Of a stretch of 64,000 nucleotides of DNA, positions 7,157 to 16,802 are shown one piece after another. Both the position numbers and the translations under genes were made by a program. Numbering within the stretch: position 1 is the first letter of the stretch; the number at the start of each line of letters is the position of its first letter. Where the stretch lies: positions 24,774 through 88,773 of the forward strand of contig NZ_JAHUWZ010000013.1 of the NCBI RefSeq assembly GCF_019218755.1, given 5' to 3'. This DNA comes from Acidovorax sp. sif1233 (lineage in GTDB: Bacteria > Pseudomonadota > Gammaproteobacteria > Burkholderiales > Burkholderiaceae_C). The notes beneath the pieces are model-generated. The model saw only the letters and a program-made list of their open reading frames with translations. It searched no databases and was not told the DNA's origin.

Positions 7157-10100
7157 ATGCCCCATCAGCTTCGCCGCATCATCGCCATCAACATCAGGAA
7201 CCCCAGCGACAGCAACCCTTCGGGGCGGATCTCTGAGCTGGACCCACGCGGCGGTGTTCTGGCGGTGGGTGACAACGGGGTGGGCAAGACCACTTTTCTG
7301 CGCCTGATCCCTCTCTTCTATGGTGCTACCCCCTCCCAGGTCCTGAAGGGTTCCGGGAAGGCGTCCATGATCCGGCACACGCTACCCGACCCCAGCAGCG
7401 CGGTGGCCTATGAGTACGAGCGGGAGAGTGACTCACATCTGCGCACGGTGGTGATGTATGCCAAGGATGGCGAGGACATCCCGGACTTTCGGATCGTCTC
7501 AGCCGGGTTTGATGAAACCTTCTTCTACGACGAGAACAACACGTTTGTGACGCGCTCGGAGTTCGCCCAACGGCTCCATGCGCGCAACATCAACGTCTCG
7601 CCCGTCCTGCAGCTCAACGAGTACCGCAGCGTCATCCTGAATGAGCGCATGAGCAGCAAGAACGCCAAGCAGATGATGCTGTTGGCCCGCGATCACTCTT
7701 TGGGACCACGCCCCCTGCGAAATCTCAACCAGATTGCAGCCGCGATGGCGAATGAGAAGATCAGCTTTCGTGACCTGCAGAACATCGTGCTGGAACGCGT
7801 GGCCGAGGACCAGGCCACGGAATCGAAGCGTCAGAACGTGCGCGAACTCAAGCAGCGCCGGGAGGATGTGACCACCTGGTTGGACAGTCGCACCCACATG
7901 GCCGATATCTTGAAGCGCAAACCCGACGCTGACCGGATGAAGGAACGCATCGGCCGCATCAAAGGGGTTCACATGGAGCTGTGCTCGCTCCATGTGGCCG
8001 TCAAGGCAGCACTCGCCCAGGCGGCAACGGACCAAGAACGGTTGACCAGTGAGCGCAAGGCCCAGGCAGAGGCCTTCGATCAGGCGCTTAGTGCTTTGGG
8101 CAACGAAATCACGGAGGCAGAGCAGAAAAAGACCGAAGCCCATGGCGATTGGCAGCGCCTCAATGAAGCGTTTCTGGCCGTGAACAGTCGCCAGAATCAC
8201 TTCGACCGGATCGATGCGAAGACCCTTGAGGCCAATGAATCCAGGGAGGCCGCACTTCGGCAGCAGGCGCGGGACAAGGAGAAAGAGCATGAGCGCCTCA
8301 CCTCTGCATCGGGTTCTCTCCAGACCGAATACGAGAGGCGCTGTCTCGAAATCGAGCAGTCCGCACAGCGTCAGCAAAATGAGATCGCTGAGCGCAAAGC
8401 CACAGCACAAAGCGCGGGGCTCAAAAAGCGTTTGGCCCTCGGTGAAGCCAAGGACGCGGACTTGCAGGCGCTGGAGGAGCCCCCCAGGCTCGCCGAGATC
8501 GCCAAGGAGCGCACCCGCCTGGCCACCCGCGAAGGCGAGATCAACCAACAGATCAAAAACCCCGCTGCCACGGATGAGACCCTTGCTGCACAAGAGGAGT
8601 CTGAGGCCATTCTCGAACAGCGCCGCAAGGATTTCGACGCAGCCAGGGAAACCGCCTTGGCACGCGATAAAGATGAGGCCCAGGCTCGCGGTGAGCTTGA
8701 AGCGGCTGTCAAGGCCGTGGAGGGTCTTGAGGCCAGTCAGAAAGCGCTGCTGGACCACATTGATGCCCTGACCGCCCAGGTCACCCCGGAACCCGGTTCC
8801 TTGCTCGCCTTCATCCGTGCAAGCGACGACCCTGTATGGCCCCATGCCAGCAAGCTGATCGCGGAGGCAGTGATCCACCGAACCGACCTCTCACCAGTGA
8901 TGCTGGACATCCCAGCCGCACAGAGAGGCGAGGAGGGGGCCGTGGTGGTGGGCAATGCCACGGTGAGCACTCAGGAGCTACCCCTGCCTGAGTGGTTCTC
9001 GATGGATTCGGTGCGCCACCAGCTTGAAACTGCAAAAGGCCAGCTCGCAAACATCAACGCGTCGGTGGACAAAGCGGCAGACCATGCAGAAACAGCCCGA
9101 CTGAAGCTGAAGCAGGCCGGTACCGACCATGGCAGGGCGGTAGCTAACCTTGGTTTGGCGAAGTCGGCCTTTGATGCTGCGGTCACAGAGAAAGGACGCC
9201 TCGACAGCCTTGTGAAGACCGAGCGTAGCGCGGCAGAGACCCAGGCTAGGAAGGACCTTGTTGCTTTGCAGGCGGCTCTCACAGCCCTTGGCAAAGAAGA
9301 CCACGGCATCCGCGAAGGCGTCAAAAGAAATCGCCAAGCAATCCATGCGGAATACAAGCTCAAGGCCGAGACTCTGGAAGCCGAGATGACGAGTGCGATC
9401 AACAAGCTGGATGCCGAGGCGCAGGGAGTTGAAGCGACCCTCAAGACCGATCTGAACAACGCTCGACAGGACTACGAGCGCAAGCTGGCTGGCATGGGGC
9501 TCGATACCGTGCGGATCAATGCCGTGGAGGGAGAGCTGCAAGAGCTGCGGGCCCAGCTTGAAGCGATTGCCAACAACCGGCATGAGGTGGCTGCGTGGAA
9601 AAAATTCTGCACGGAGGAGCTACCGCACTTTGAAACCACCCGGCGCAGGGTGGGAGATCTGCACACCGCTTTTCTGAAGGCGTCTGAGCGCCTTGGGAAT
9701 CTTGAAACCAGCCGAAATGATCTGACCAAGGAGGCCAAGGAGGTGCTTGATGCCCTCGACGGGCAGATTTCAACCGCCGCCAATGACGCACAGCGCTTGG
9801 AGGAATTGCGCGCCCAGAAGCTCAAAGACTATCTCGACTTTGTGCCCAGCAGCGCCCACACCGGGCGCTCCATGCTGGAACTCGACCAGGAGGTGACCCG
9901 CAAACTCCGCACGCTGGTGGATGAGGCTGCGGCCCTTCGCAGCGAGGTCCTGTCCCTGCGCAATGAGTTTGAGAAGAAGGAGGGCGGGCCCAATGACTGG
10001 CTCAAGCTCAAGCGCAAGGAGCTACCTGACCGGCAGACCCGTCTGGAGCACGAGTACCTGTGGCTCGAAGCGGAGCAGCTGTGCGACTGGTTTGAACGCA

Positions 10101-10861
10101 CTGAATGCGGGAGCTTCATCGAACAGCTCACCCACCAGATGAACGGCTTCTTCGAAAACGCCAGCGTGTTCGTGAGCCGTCTGGACACCTTCGACCGCCT
10201 GGTGGCGACGTTCAACACCGAGCTGGGCAGGGCGCTGGCCACGGCCGAGCACTTCGAGCGCTTCAAGAACCTGAGCGTGCGCGTCACATCGAGCGTGGGC
10301 CAGCAGGCGTTCCTCTCGGTGCTGCGCAAGATGCGGGACAAGAGCCCCACGATTTCGCTCACAGGGCGCGCGTACTCCCGTGTCGGCATGGAGCTGCCCT
10401 CGGATGAGGATACCGCCTTGGTCCGCGAGTACAAGGAGATCCTGCGCTCCGATGGTGGGGTGCAGGTGGACCTGAACGAGCAGGTACGCCTCGAATTCAG
10501 CCTCTATGAGAACGGCAAGCGCTCCGTCATCAGCAATGAGGAGGAGTTCCGGGCGGTGTCGTCCAACGGCAATTCCGCCCTCATTACGGCCATGTTCCTC
10601 ATGGGCTTCGTGCAGATGATCCGGGGCTCCTCGCCGGTCCGGTTGGTGTGGGTGACCGACGAATTGGGCCGGTTTGACGCCAAGAACGTCGGCGCGTTCC
10701 TCAAGACCCTGGCCCTGAACAACATCGACGTGATCAGCGCCAGCCCCAGTGTCGATCCGGCGCTCGCGCGCCACTTCCCGCGCCTGAGCCTGTTCGAGAA
10801 CACCGGGGCGATCTTCACCAACGAGACCCACGAACTGGAGGCCGAGCATGAACTCGCTTAA
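7157..10861 (+). CDS. SMC-like ATPase (MksB/JetC-like)
   Basis: This 1234-residue protein is the ATPase subunit of a condensin-like complex. The Walker A motif is GDNGVGKTT at residues 38-46, and the Walker B pair is Asp1168-Glu1169 in LVWVTDELGRFD. A divergent ABC signature, SSNGNSALITAM, precedes it. Residues of about 250 to 1000 are mostly Glu/Lys/Ala-rich coiled coil with a break near 530-620, expected for the hinge region. MukB, MksB and JetC have this layout and act by extruding DNA loops. The next gene starts inside its last 14 bases, so the operon is translationally coupled. Confidence 0.85.
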   Translation: MPHQLRRIIAINIRNPSDSNPSGRISELDPRGGVLAVGDNGVGKTTFLRLIPLFYGATPSQVLKGSGKASMIRHTLPDPSSAVAYEYERESDSHLRTVVMYAKDGEDIPDFRIVSAGFDETFFYDENNTFVTRSEFAQRLHARNINVSPVLQLNEYRSVILNERMSSKNAKQMMLLARDHSLGPRPLRNLNQIAAAMANEKISFRDLQNIVLERVAEDQATESKRQNVRELKQRREDVTTWLDSRTHMADILKRKPDADRMKERIGRIKGVHMELCSLHVAVKAALAQAATDQERLTSERKAQAEAFDQALSALGNEITEAEQKKTEAHGDWQRLNEAFLAVNSRQNHFDRIDAKTLEANESREAALRQQARDKEKEHERLTSASGSLQTEYERRCLEIEQSAQRQQNEIAERKATAQSAGLKKRLALGEAKDADLQALEEPPRLAEIAKERTRLATREGEINQQIKNPAATDETLAAQEESEAILEQRRKDFDAARETALARDKDEAQARGELEAAVKAVEGLEASQKALLDHIDALTAQVTPEPGSLLAFIRASDDPVWPHASKLIAEAVIHRTDLSPVMLDIPAAQRGEEGAVVVGNATVSTQELPLPEWFSMDSVRHQLETAKGQLANINASVDKAADHAETARLKLKQAGTDHGRAVANLGLAKSAFDAAVTEKGRLDSLVKTERSAAETQARKDLVALQAALTALGKEDHGIREGVKRNRQAIHAEYKLKAETLEAEMTSAINKLDAEAQGVEATLKTDLNNARQDYERKLAGMGLDTVRINAVEGELQELRAQLEAIANNRHEVAAWKKFCTEELPHFETTRRRVGDLHTAFLKASERLGNLETSRNDLTKEAKEVLDALDGQISTAANDAQRLEELRAQKLKDYLDFVPSSAHTGRSMLELDQEVTRKLRTLVDEAAALRSEVLSLRNEFEKKEGGPNDWLKLKRKELPDRQTRLEHEYLWLEAEQLCDWFERTECGSFIEQLTHQMNGFFENASVFVSRLDTFDRLVATFNTELGRALATAEHFERFKNLSVRVTSSVGQQAFLSVLRKMRDKSPTISLTGRAYSRVGMELPSDEDTALVREYKEILRSDGGVQVDLNEQVRLEFSLYENGKRSVISNEEEFRAVSSNGNSALITAMFLMGFVQMIRGSSPVRLVWVTDELGRFDAKNVGAFLKTLALNNIDVISASPSVDPALARHFPRLSLFENTGAIFTNETHELEAEHELA

Positions 10862-11519
10862 ATCCGCGCTCAAGCTGCTCGCCAAGGGTGAGTTTGTCTG
10901 CAAAGTCCGGTTTGAGAGTGAGTACGAGGCACTGGCGACACAGGAAGGCCAGCAGCAGGCCCAGGAATGGCTATCGGCCGTGGGGTACCGGCTGGCGCGT
11001 CTCCACGACGAGGGGGCGTTCTTTATGGCCTACGACGAATCGCCCACCACCGACACCCGTGCTCGCATCCGGGAAGAACTCAAAACGGTGCGCCACCGGC
11101 TGATGCCCTATGTGGGCTTCTTCAACCTGTTGCGGGAGGCGCAGGGGAGCGATCCGCAGCTCCACGCGGGCGACGTGGTGTGGTTGACCGAGATCAGTGA
11201 GGCCGTGCGCAACTCCTCCGCGCTGGAGCGGCGTCTGGCCGACATGCGCGAACTCGCCGATAACCGGGTGACGGACAGCGGTGCAACGGTGTTCCGCGTC
11301 CAGAAGATGTTCAAGATCCTGGAGGACGCGGGCTACCTGCAGCAGACCAACGAGGTGAGCAAGGGCTACACCTTCACCGGCAAGGTGGACTACCTGCTCC
11401 AGCTCATTGCCTTCATCAACGAAAACACCCCCCACATCTCTGATGAGCAGGTGGTGGACCAGATCGACCCCCAGGCGCGGCTGGAAGAGGCTGAGGCTCC
11501 CGAGGCGGGGGCTGCATGA
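10848..11519 (+). CDS. MukE/MksE-like (JetB-like) subunit
   Basis: This 223-residue protein is the small winged-helix (KITE-type) partner of the SMC complex. In outline it matches MksE/JetB: an N-terminal helical segment, then FRVQKMFKILEDAGYLQQTN, a typical winged helix, and a helical tail. It starts within the ATPase gene and its stop overlaps the next start by four bases. In the known complexes this protein bridges the kleisin and regulates the ATPase. The assignment rests on position and size as well as sequence. Confidence 0.75.
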   Translation: MNSLKSALKLLAKGEFVCKVRFESEYEALATQEGQQQAQEWLSAVGYRLARLHDEGAFFMAYDESPTTDTRARIREELKTVRHRLMPYVGFFNLLREAQGSDPQLHAGDVVWLTEISEAVRNSSALERRLADMRELADNRVTDSGATVFRVQKMFKILEDAGYLQQTNEVSKGYTFTGKVDYLLQLIAFINENTPHISDEQVVDQIDPQARLEEAEAPEAGAA

Positions 11520-12748
11520 CCTCCTCACCGACCAAGGACGTACTGAAGACGCTCTACCAGCATGCCGATGTGGTGGAGCAAACCCGGCGCGACGGCATCA
11601 TTGTGCCGGCGCAAGATGCCCCGCAGGCGTCCGTGGGGGCTCTGCGGCAGGCCAACGCCCTGCGCCCTGCGGGGGAGGATGGATATCGGCTGCACCCCAA
11701 GCTGCGCGACTTCCTGAACGACCACCTGCAGCTCTTCCCGGCCTACCAGACCCTGGCCGAGATCGGTTCGCGCATAGGCCAGGCGAATCAGCTCTGGAAT
11801 GAGGTGGACGATCTGTTTCGCGCCAAGGACTACAGCGCGGTGGAGAACATCGTGGAGACCATCGAATCCACGGTCTTTGATATCGGCGACAGTGTGGAGC
11901 GCAACCTGCTGTACATGCATACGCTCCTGTCCACTCGCTACGGTAACGTGCGCACGCTGGAGGCCAAGAAGTCGCAGAACCGCTTCTACCAGCGCGAAGC
12001 CAACATCCTCGCCCAAGACATGTCGCGCATGGCTGCTGTCTTTCACAAGATCGAGAGCGAGGCAACCGCTCGCGGGATGCCCGAGCTGGCCAAGTTCGTC
12101 CGCATGAACCTGCAGGCTCACCTGCAGACCTGGCAGCATGCCATGGCCGAGATGCAGGCGCAGTTGTCGCGGGAGATCTTCCGCATCCGGGAGGTGGAGG
12201 ACAGCCACAAGCATCTCGCGCGCCTGGATCTGCTCATGCGCCAGCAGCCTTCATGGCTGGGATTCGAACTGGACCCTTCGGCGCGCATCCCCGACTTCTT
12301 TCTGGCTGCGCGCCTGCCGGATTTCGCGCCCCAGATCGAGCCGCAGGACACCGACCACCAGTTCGTGGAGGCCATGGTCAAGGAGGTGGCAGCGCTCCCT
12401 CCGCAGCCTGTGGAGCCCCAACCCAAGGAGATCAAGCGCTTCAAGCGGGTAGTGGACGAGCGGCCCGTGAAAAAAAAGTCCGATGCCGCGATTGCGCTGG
12501 ACAGGCTGGCCGGTGCCGCCAAGCGCGCAACGGACAAGTTCTCGCTGGCTGAATGGCGCGAGACCGACGACCTTGCCAAGACCCTGCAGCCCCATATCTG
12601 GCTGGGCTTTGCCGTTCTCGCACTGCGGGAGCAGAAATACCGGGTGGAGGTGGTATCGAGCCCCGCGCGCCCCGGTGAGCGGTTCCGGCACCGGTTTCAC
12701 GATGCGATGGTCCATCCGGCCTCGGTAGCGGGGTCCGTGAAGGCATGA
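11516..12748 (+). CDS. MukF/MksF-like kleisin (JetA-like)
   Basis: This 410-residue protein is the probable kleisin subunit. The N-terminal region is winged-helix-like (DGYRLHPKLRDFLNDH). A long helical middle follows (about residues 90-240), and then a Pro-rich linker (ALPPQPVEPQPKEI). The C-terminal domain is basic at first and probably contacts the ATPase head. MukF and MksF have this order of parts. The stop overlaps the next start by four bases. Confidence 0.75.
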   Translation: MTSSPTKDVLKTLYQHADVVEQTRRDGIIVPAQDAPQASVGALRQANALRPAGEDGYRLHPKLRDFLNDHLQLFPAYQTLAEIGSRIGQANQLWNEVDDLFRAKDYSAVENIVETIESTVFDIGDSVERNLLYMHTLLSTRYGNVRTLEAKKSQNRFYQREANILAQDMSRMAAVFHKIESEATARGMPELAKFVRMNLQAHLQTWQHAMAEMQAQLSREIFRIREVEDSHKHLARLDLLMRQQPSWLGFELDPSARIPDFFLAARLPDFAPQIEPQDTDHQFVEAMVKEVAALPPQPVEPQPKEIKRFKRVVDERPVKKKSDAAIALDRLAGAAKRATDKFSLAEWRETDDLAKTLQPHIWLGFAVLALREQKYRVEVVSSPARPGERFRHRFHDAMVHPASVAGSVKA

Positions 12749-13569
12749 ACCAGCAGCAGGTGACGTTCCTGAGGCGGCTGATCGAGACTGAGCCGTCTTC
12801 CCGGCCCTTCGGCGTGACCGCCGAATACCTGCTCAATGCCGAGGGCCTCGGGAAGGTCCAGGGGAGAAGGGTGGTCTACACCCAGACAGACTTTGCGGCG
12901 GCGCGCAATCTGCTCAAGGCGCGAGGCTTTGAGCCATCGCGCCAGGTGGAGCCGGTACCGCGCAGTCAGGTGCAACCTGGTGAATCCGAGAAATGGGGCT
13001 CCCTGCGCGTCTCTGAGGGCCTGGTGGCGGTGGTGCCGTTGGGCCTGCCGGGGGTTCAGATCCCCACGGGGAGCATGCTGTGCATGGATGTGCGCCAAGC
13101 GCTGGCCTTGCCCTACGAGGTCCTCGTGTTCTGCGAGAACCTGGAGCCCATGCTGCGGCTGCACCATTACCAGTGGCTCGCGGGATTCCTCAAGGGGCGC
13201 CCCGCGCTGGCACTGTTCCGGGGTGCGCCTGGGTATTTCCGCACGGACATGGCGAACGAGCTGCTGGTGCAGGACCATCGTCCCGTGCTGGCGTTCTTCG
13301 ACTTCGATCCCAAGGGGCTGTCCATGGCCACTTCGGTGCCACGGCGCGAGGCATTGTGTTTGCCGCCGCTGGACAGTCTGGAGGCGGCTGTCAGGGCGCA
13401 ACGGCGGAAGAGTCTGTATCTGGGGTCCGTGGAGGTGTCACGGCCTCATCTGGAAGCCCAGCCTGCAGGTGGCGACGTGGGGCTCGCTTGGGGGCTCATG
13501 AAAAGGTTGGAGATGGGGCTCGATCAGGAGCATTTTCCCGTTCGTATTGGAGGCGATTTTCCTGAATGA
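12745..13569 (+). CDS. Toprim-domain protein (MksG/JetD-like)
   Basis: This 274-residue protein is the likely nuclease of the complex. In JetD and MksG a Toprim-type domain cuts the DNA recognised by the SMC complex. The key residues are visible: Glu131 in VFCENLEPML, and Asp186 and Asp188 in FFDFDPKGL. The N-terminal third looks like a winged helix. It is shorter than typical JetD (about 390 residues), and the usual N-terminal arm is missing or reduced. It is the last gene of the coupled operon, and the assignment is by motif and context. Confidence 0.75.
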   Translation: MNQQQVTFLRRLIETEPSSRPFGVTAEYLLNAEGLGKVQGRRVVYTQTDFAAARNLLKARGFEPSRQVEPVPRSQVQPGESEKWGSLRVSEGLVAVVPLGLPGVQIPTGSMLCMDVRQALALPYEVLVFCENLEPMLRLHHYQWLAGFLKGRPALALFRGAPGYFRTDMANELLVQDHRPVLAFFDFDPKGLSMATSVPRREALCLPPLDSLEAAVRAQRRKSLYLGSVEVSRPHLEAQPAGGDVGLAWGLMKRLEMGLDQEHFPVRIGGDFPE

Positions 13570-13631
13570 GTCATCTCATTCAGATATGCTGCTGGTTCGT
13601 TACATTTAATATTTTGGCTACGGGAGTGGGT

Positions 13632-14141
13632 ATGTTGAGGACTTCGATTGTGACTGTTGCTGTGCTTTTTGTTGCTGCGTGCGGGAAAACATCGTCATCA
13701 GATCCTGTAGACGGGCTGAAATCTGTTATGGGTAATTTACAAACGAAGCTCAACAACCAGAAGCCTGTAATCACCCCGCCTAAGCCCGGCGATCCATATT
13801 ACACACAGTGGTGGGCGCGAAAAATATATACCAATCCGACGATGGAGTTTGATGTACAGAAAACGGATTCGCTCGTTTCACCTTATCGAGGATTGGTCAA
13901 TTTCGAGTGCAACAACCGATTTGCCAAAGGCGACTCTCAGGAATCAGTGCAGGGAGAACTCCGAGATTTTGTTGAAACGAAATGTAGGGCTACTTACGCA
14001 TTTCAGGAGAAGAAATGGGTGTTCAAAGCTCTGGCATGCAATCGCGACCCTTCAAAGCCAACCTTCTTCGAAGAAATTGAAGCTGGAGATTCGAGCGTTC
14101 TTGGTCAGTGTCGGAGCATTGCTAGTTCGAATTCGCCCTGA
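13632..14141 (+). CDS. Predicted lipoprotein
   Basis: The 169-residue protein begins MLRTSIVTVAVLFVAACG, a lipoprotein signal whose lipobox is VAAC, so Cys17 is the probable lipidation site. An upstream start at 13566 would bury this signal, so ATG 13632 is preferred. The mature protein has three further cysteines. This and the following toxin-like gene are more AT-rich than the SMC operon, which hints at a separate origin. No family is recognised. Confidence 0.6.
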   Translation: MLRTSIVTVAVLFVAACGKTSSSDPVDGLKSVMGNLQTKLNNQKPVITPPKPGDPYYTQWWARKIYTNPTMEFDVQKTDSLVSPYRGLVNFECNNRFAKGDSQESVQGELRDFVETKCRATYAFQEKKWVFKALACNRDPSKPTFFEEIEAGDSSVLGQCRSIASSNSP

Positions 14142-14284
14142 TAAAAATCTTTCGTGTTCAGCCTCAAGCTTGCGATGAGTTCATTTTTGCTCCGTACAAT
14201 TTTCTTGTTCAAAAAGTATGCTGACGGGCGCCTAGTTGATGAACTCATAATCCAGGCGCACGTCGCAAACGCTTTGTGGGTTTC

Positions 14285-15562
14285 CTAACGCTTCAGGATT
14301 TGTCGTTGTTCACTGATAGGCTCACACACAGCATCTGACTCGCTGGTGCAAACAGTGCAAGCGCCATCATCGTCTGCAAAGCAAATTTCCCTGTAGCCGT
14401 TTGGAGGTGAGTCGCAGGGACCCATGTAGCACATTGAGCCTGGGGTCGCAAAGGCTTTGAAGCGAATTTGTGGTTTGGCACCTTTTGATTGCAGTCCGTT
14501 TCTTTTGTTGCGATCAGCGATGTCCTGAGGTGTCGTCGTAAGGGTGTTGAAGCCTGTTCCCACGTAATTCATGTCGCGGATGACATAAGCTGGAGCCAGT
14601 CCTTTTTCAACATCGTCACAATCTTGCGAGGTAACTGGAAAGTCGTTGCGCCTAGATTTGGAGAGGGTTGAGGCAGTAACAGCCAGTACACCATTTACCT
14701 CAATTGTTCGCTCGGACTCGCTGAGAATCTGGCTGGCCTGCCGTTTTTCATCCATATTTGGATCTAGGTCACCATCAACTATGACTGATCCGCTGAATGG
14801 AACTTCCAAAGAAGTTTCGAACAAAATCAAGTCAACGCGCGTTCTCGTCATTGGAGGAACGTCCTCCAAAACTTGCGACGTGTAGTTGATGGTGGTGTTA
14901 GATGATTGGCTATCTGTTCTGTCCAGGCTTGTAGTCTGGCTTACGCTGGCACCAACGCTTGCACCGAATCCACTCGGGAGTTTGTAATCAACGCGTGCAT
15001 TGACGCCAATTGTTGACGACACACCCTTTCGAACTTGCGTTGAAACGGTTGATTGTGATGTAAATGAGAAATTCTCATTTATCTTTGATTTTTCCGTTTT
15101 CGAGCAATTGATTTTTTCAGCTTGCTTTATGAAAGTCTTGGGTGGAAATTGAATTGTCTGAGCTTCCAGGACCTGCATTTGGCTGACTTGAATTACTCGG
15201 CCATTTGTCGCAATAAGCGGCTCAATGGCAATTGACTCCTTTCTTGTTACTTTGTCAAAGCATCTTGGCTCGTAGCACATGGGAGTGGTGCCGCTCATGC
15301 CTGCTGATTTTAATTCAATAGGGTAAGACATTTTGTCTACGGGGCTTGAGCATGGTATTTTCCGTCCCAATCCCCCACCGCAGACTGTTTCAACAGTCTC
15401 GGTAACCTTCAATTTCCTTGCTCCAGGTTTTGTTGCAAGTTTTTTGGTAATTTCTTTCTGTATATCTGTCAATATTATATTTTCAGCCGCGTTTGCGTTT
15501 GTAAATAAAATGCAGACAACAGGAAGTAGCACTAATCTATTGACTAATTTCAAGGCGGTCAT
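14285..15562 (-). CDS. Secreted aerolysin/ETX-MTX2-like pore-forming protein
   Basis: The 425-residue protein has a signal peptide (MTALKLVNRLVLLPVVCILF, cleavage after about residue 25). Residues 165-265 are a Ser/Thr-rich region with alternating hydrophobic residues, then VPPMTRTRVDLILFETSLEV and PFSGSVIV. That pattern (a Pro-Pro turn, a strand and then VPF) marks the pore domain of aerolysin, epsilon-toxin and MTX2 relatives, where an amphipathic hairpin forms the barrel. The C-terminus is Cys-rich. ATG 15562 is chosen because GAGAGGG lies just upstream, rather than TTG 15577. No immunity gene is evident. Toxicity is not shown. Confidence 0.6.
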   Translation of the reverse strand: MTALKLVNRLVLLPVVCILFTNANAAENIILTDIQKEITKKLATKPGARKLKVTETVETVCGGGLGRKIPCSSPVDKMSYPIELKSAGMSGTTPMCYEPRCFDKVTRKESIAIEPLIATNGRVIQVSQMQVLEAQTIQFPPKTFIKQAEKINCSKTEKSKINENFSFTSQSTVSTQVRKGVSSTIGVNARVDYKLPSGFGASVGASVSQTTSLDRTDSQSSNTTINYTSQVLEDVPPMTRTRVDLILFETSLEVPFSGSVIVDGDLDPNMDEKRQASQILSESERTIEVNGVLAVTASTLSKSRRNDFPVTSQDCDDVEKGLAPAYVIRDMNYVGTGFNTLTTTPQDIADRNKRNGLQSKGAKPQIRFKAFATPGSMCYMGPCDSPPNGYREICFADDDGACTVCTSESDAVCEPISEQRQILKR

Positions 15563-15691
15563 TGCATTCCCTCTCAAAAAGAAAGGAAATTCTGAGTAGC
15601 TTTGAAATGGGGTGCAAGCTTTTTTTGCGCAGTGTTCGCGCTGAGGACAGGCAGTTGGAAGCGATTTATGAAGGCTGATCCTCCATCGCAG

Positions 15692-16792
15692 CTACAGCCC
15701 CAAAAGCGTTCCCATGCGAGCTTCAAGAGACATAGCAGAGGGTGCTGATTTCTCCAGTAGCACTTCTGGCGGTGACGGAGATTGGGAGGGCGGATTCAGA
15801 ACCAATCGCCTGAGCGTCAGATTTTCATGTTCTAGCGCTCGATACCTTTCATTCAGGATTTCCATTTCCGCTTGGCGGGATTCATACCCCTGGTTCCATT
15901 CCAGCGCGAGTGCATCCTTGTTCTGGCGGGCGCGTTCATCCTCGGCCGCGCTCAGCAGGAACTCGTTTTCCAGCAGCAGGCCTGATCCCAGGCTGCGGAT
16001 GACGGTTCGCGCCTTGTCATCGATCACCTGGACGGGTCCATCCTGCGCCTCTTGCGCATCGGTCTTGCGCGCCAGGGTATCCTGCATGAGCCGATCCAGG
16101 GCGTACTGGTTCTCATCGGGACCACGAATCAAATCCTTGGCCAAGATGACGCGTGCGAGAGATGGCCACAGTTCATGGCGCCAAATTTCGAAGTCCAGCC
16201 GCTGCCAGCCCTTGGGTGACACAAAAGAAACCTCGGGCAGATCGTCCGGGTCGGCAGAAGACGCTATGGCGAAATGCACCGCCAGGTTGCGCACCTCGAC
16301 CCCAAAAAAGTAAGCCCCTTGCGTGGGCTCAGGCTCCAGCTCAACGGAGGTATTGGCAACGACCTCATCAGGTTGCCAGTTGGAGGCCAAGATCGCATTC
16401 AAAGGGAAGTGGGCCGACCTGAACTGGGTATCGCCATCCCCGTTGAGGAAGATCCGCCCGTCCAGGCCAAATCCTGCGTAGTGGGCGTCAGGGTCAGCCT
16501 GAAGCATGGAGACCAAGCGCGTTGTGTACCCCCGCAGCCTCATCCATTCTGGGCTCTGGAAACGGGACTCTTTGTCGCTGACGGCAACCGACTTGCCGCT
16601 CGCCAGGTTCAAAACCGCCGCATCCAGCTCCGGTTGGGTGCCAACCCCCTGCAGAGCCAGGGTGATCGCCATCATCAGACCGTCAACCTTCTTGAAGTAC
16701 CGGTTGTCCTCGTGCTCGCGGCGCAGCTTGAGCTTGCGCTCCTCGCGCTTCTTTTTCTCGCGCTTTTGGTCCTTGGTCAGCTTGGATGCCAT
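15692..16792 (-). CDS. Hypothetical protein with basic coiled-coil start
   Basis: The 366-residue protein begins with about 30 residues of Lys/Arg/Glu (MASKLTKDQKREKKKREERK). A globular middle follows, and the C-terminal part has a coiled-coil stretch (ESRQAEMEILNERYRALEHE). I recognise no family. It lies 10 bases after the next gene upstream on this strand (16803-17858), so the two probably form an operon. Confidence 0.6.
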   Translation of the reverse strand: MASKLTKDQKREKKKREERKLKLRREHEDNRYFKKVDGLMMAITLALQGVGTQPELDAAVLNLASGKSVAVSDKESRFQSPEWMRLRGYTTRLVSMLQADPDAHYAGFGLDGRIFLNGDGDTQFRSAHFPLNAILASNWQPDEVVANTSVELEPEPTQGAYFFGVEVRNLAVHFAIASSADPDDLPEVSFVSPKGWQRLDFEIWRHELWPSLARVILAKDLIRGPDENQYALDRLMQDTLARKTDAQEAQDGPVQVIDDKARTVIRSLGSGLLLENEFLLSAAEDERARQNKDALALEWNQGYESRQAEMEILNERYRALEHENLTLRRLVLNPPSQSPSPPEVLLEKSAPSAMSLEARMGTLLGL

Positions 16793-16802
16793 GGGGGGCT
16801 CC

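Noticed and set aside
7499..8878. Long minus-strand frame inside the SMC ATPase gene
   Set aside because: The plus-strand frame has Walker motifs and a coupled operon; the minus frame is a GC-driven shadow.
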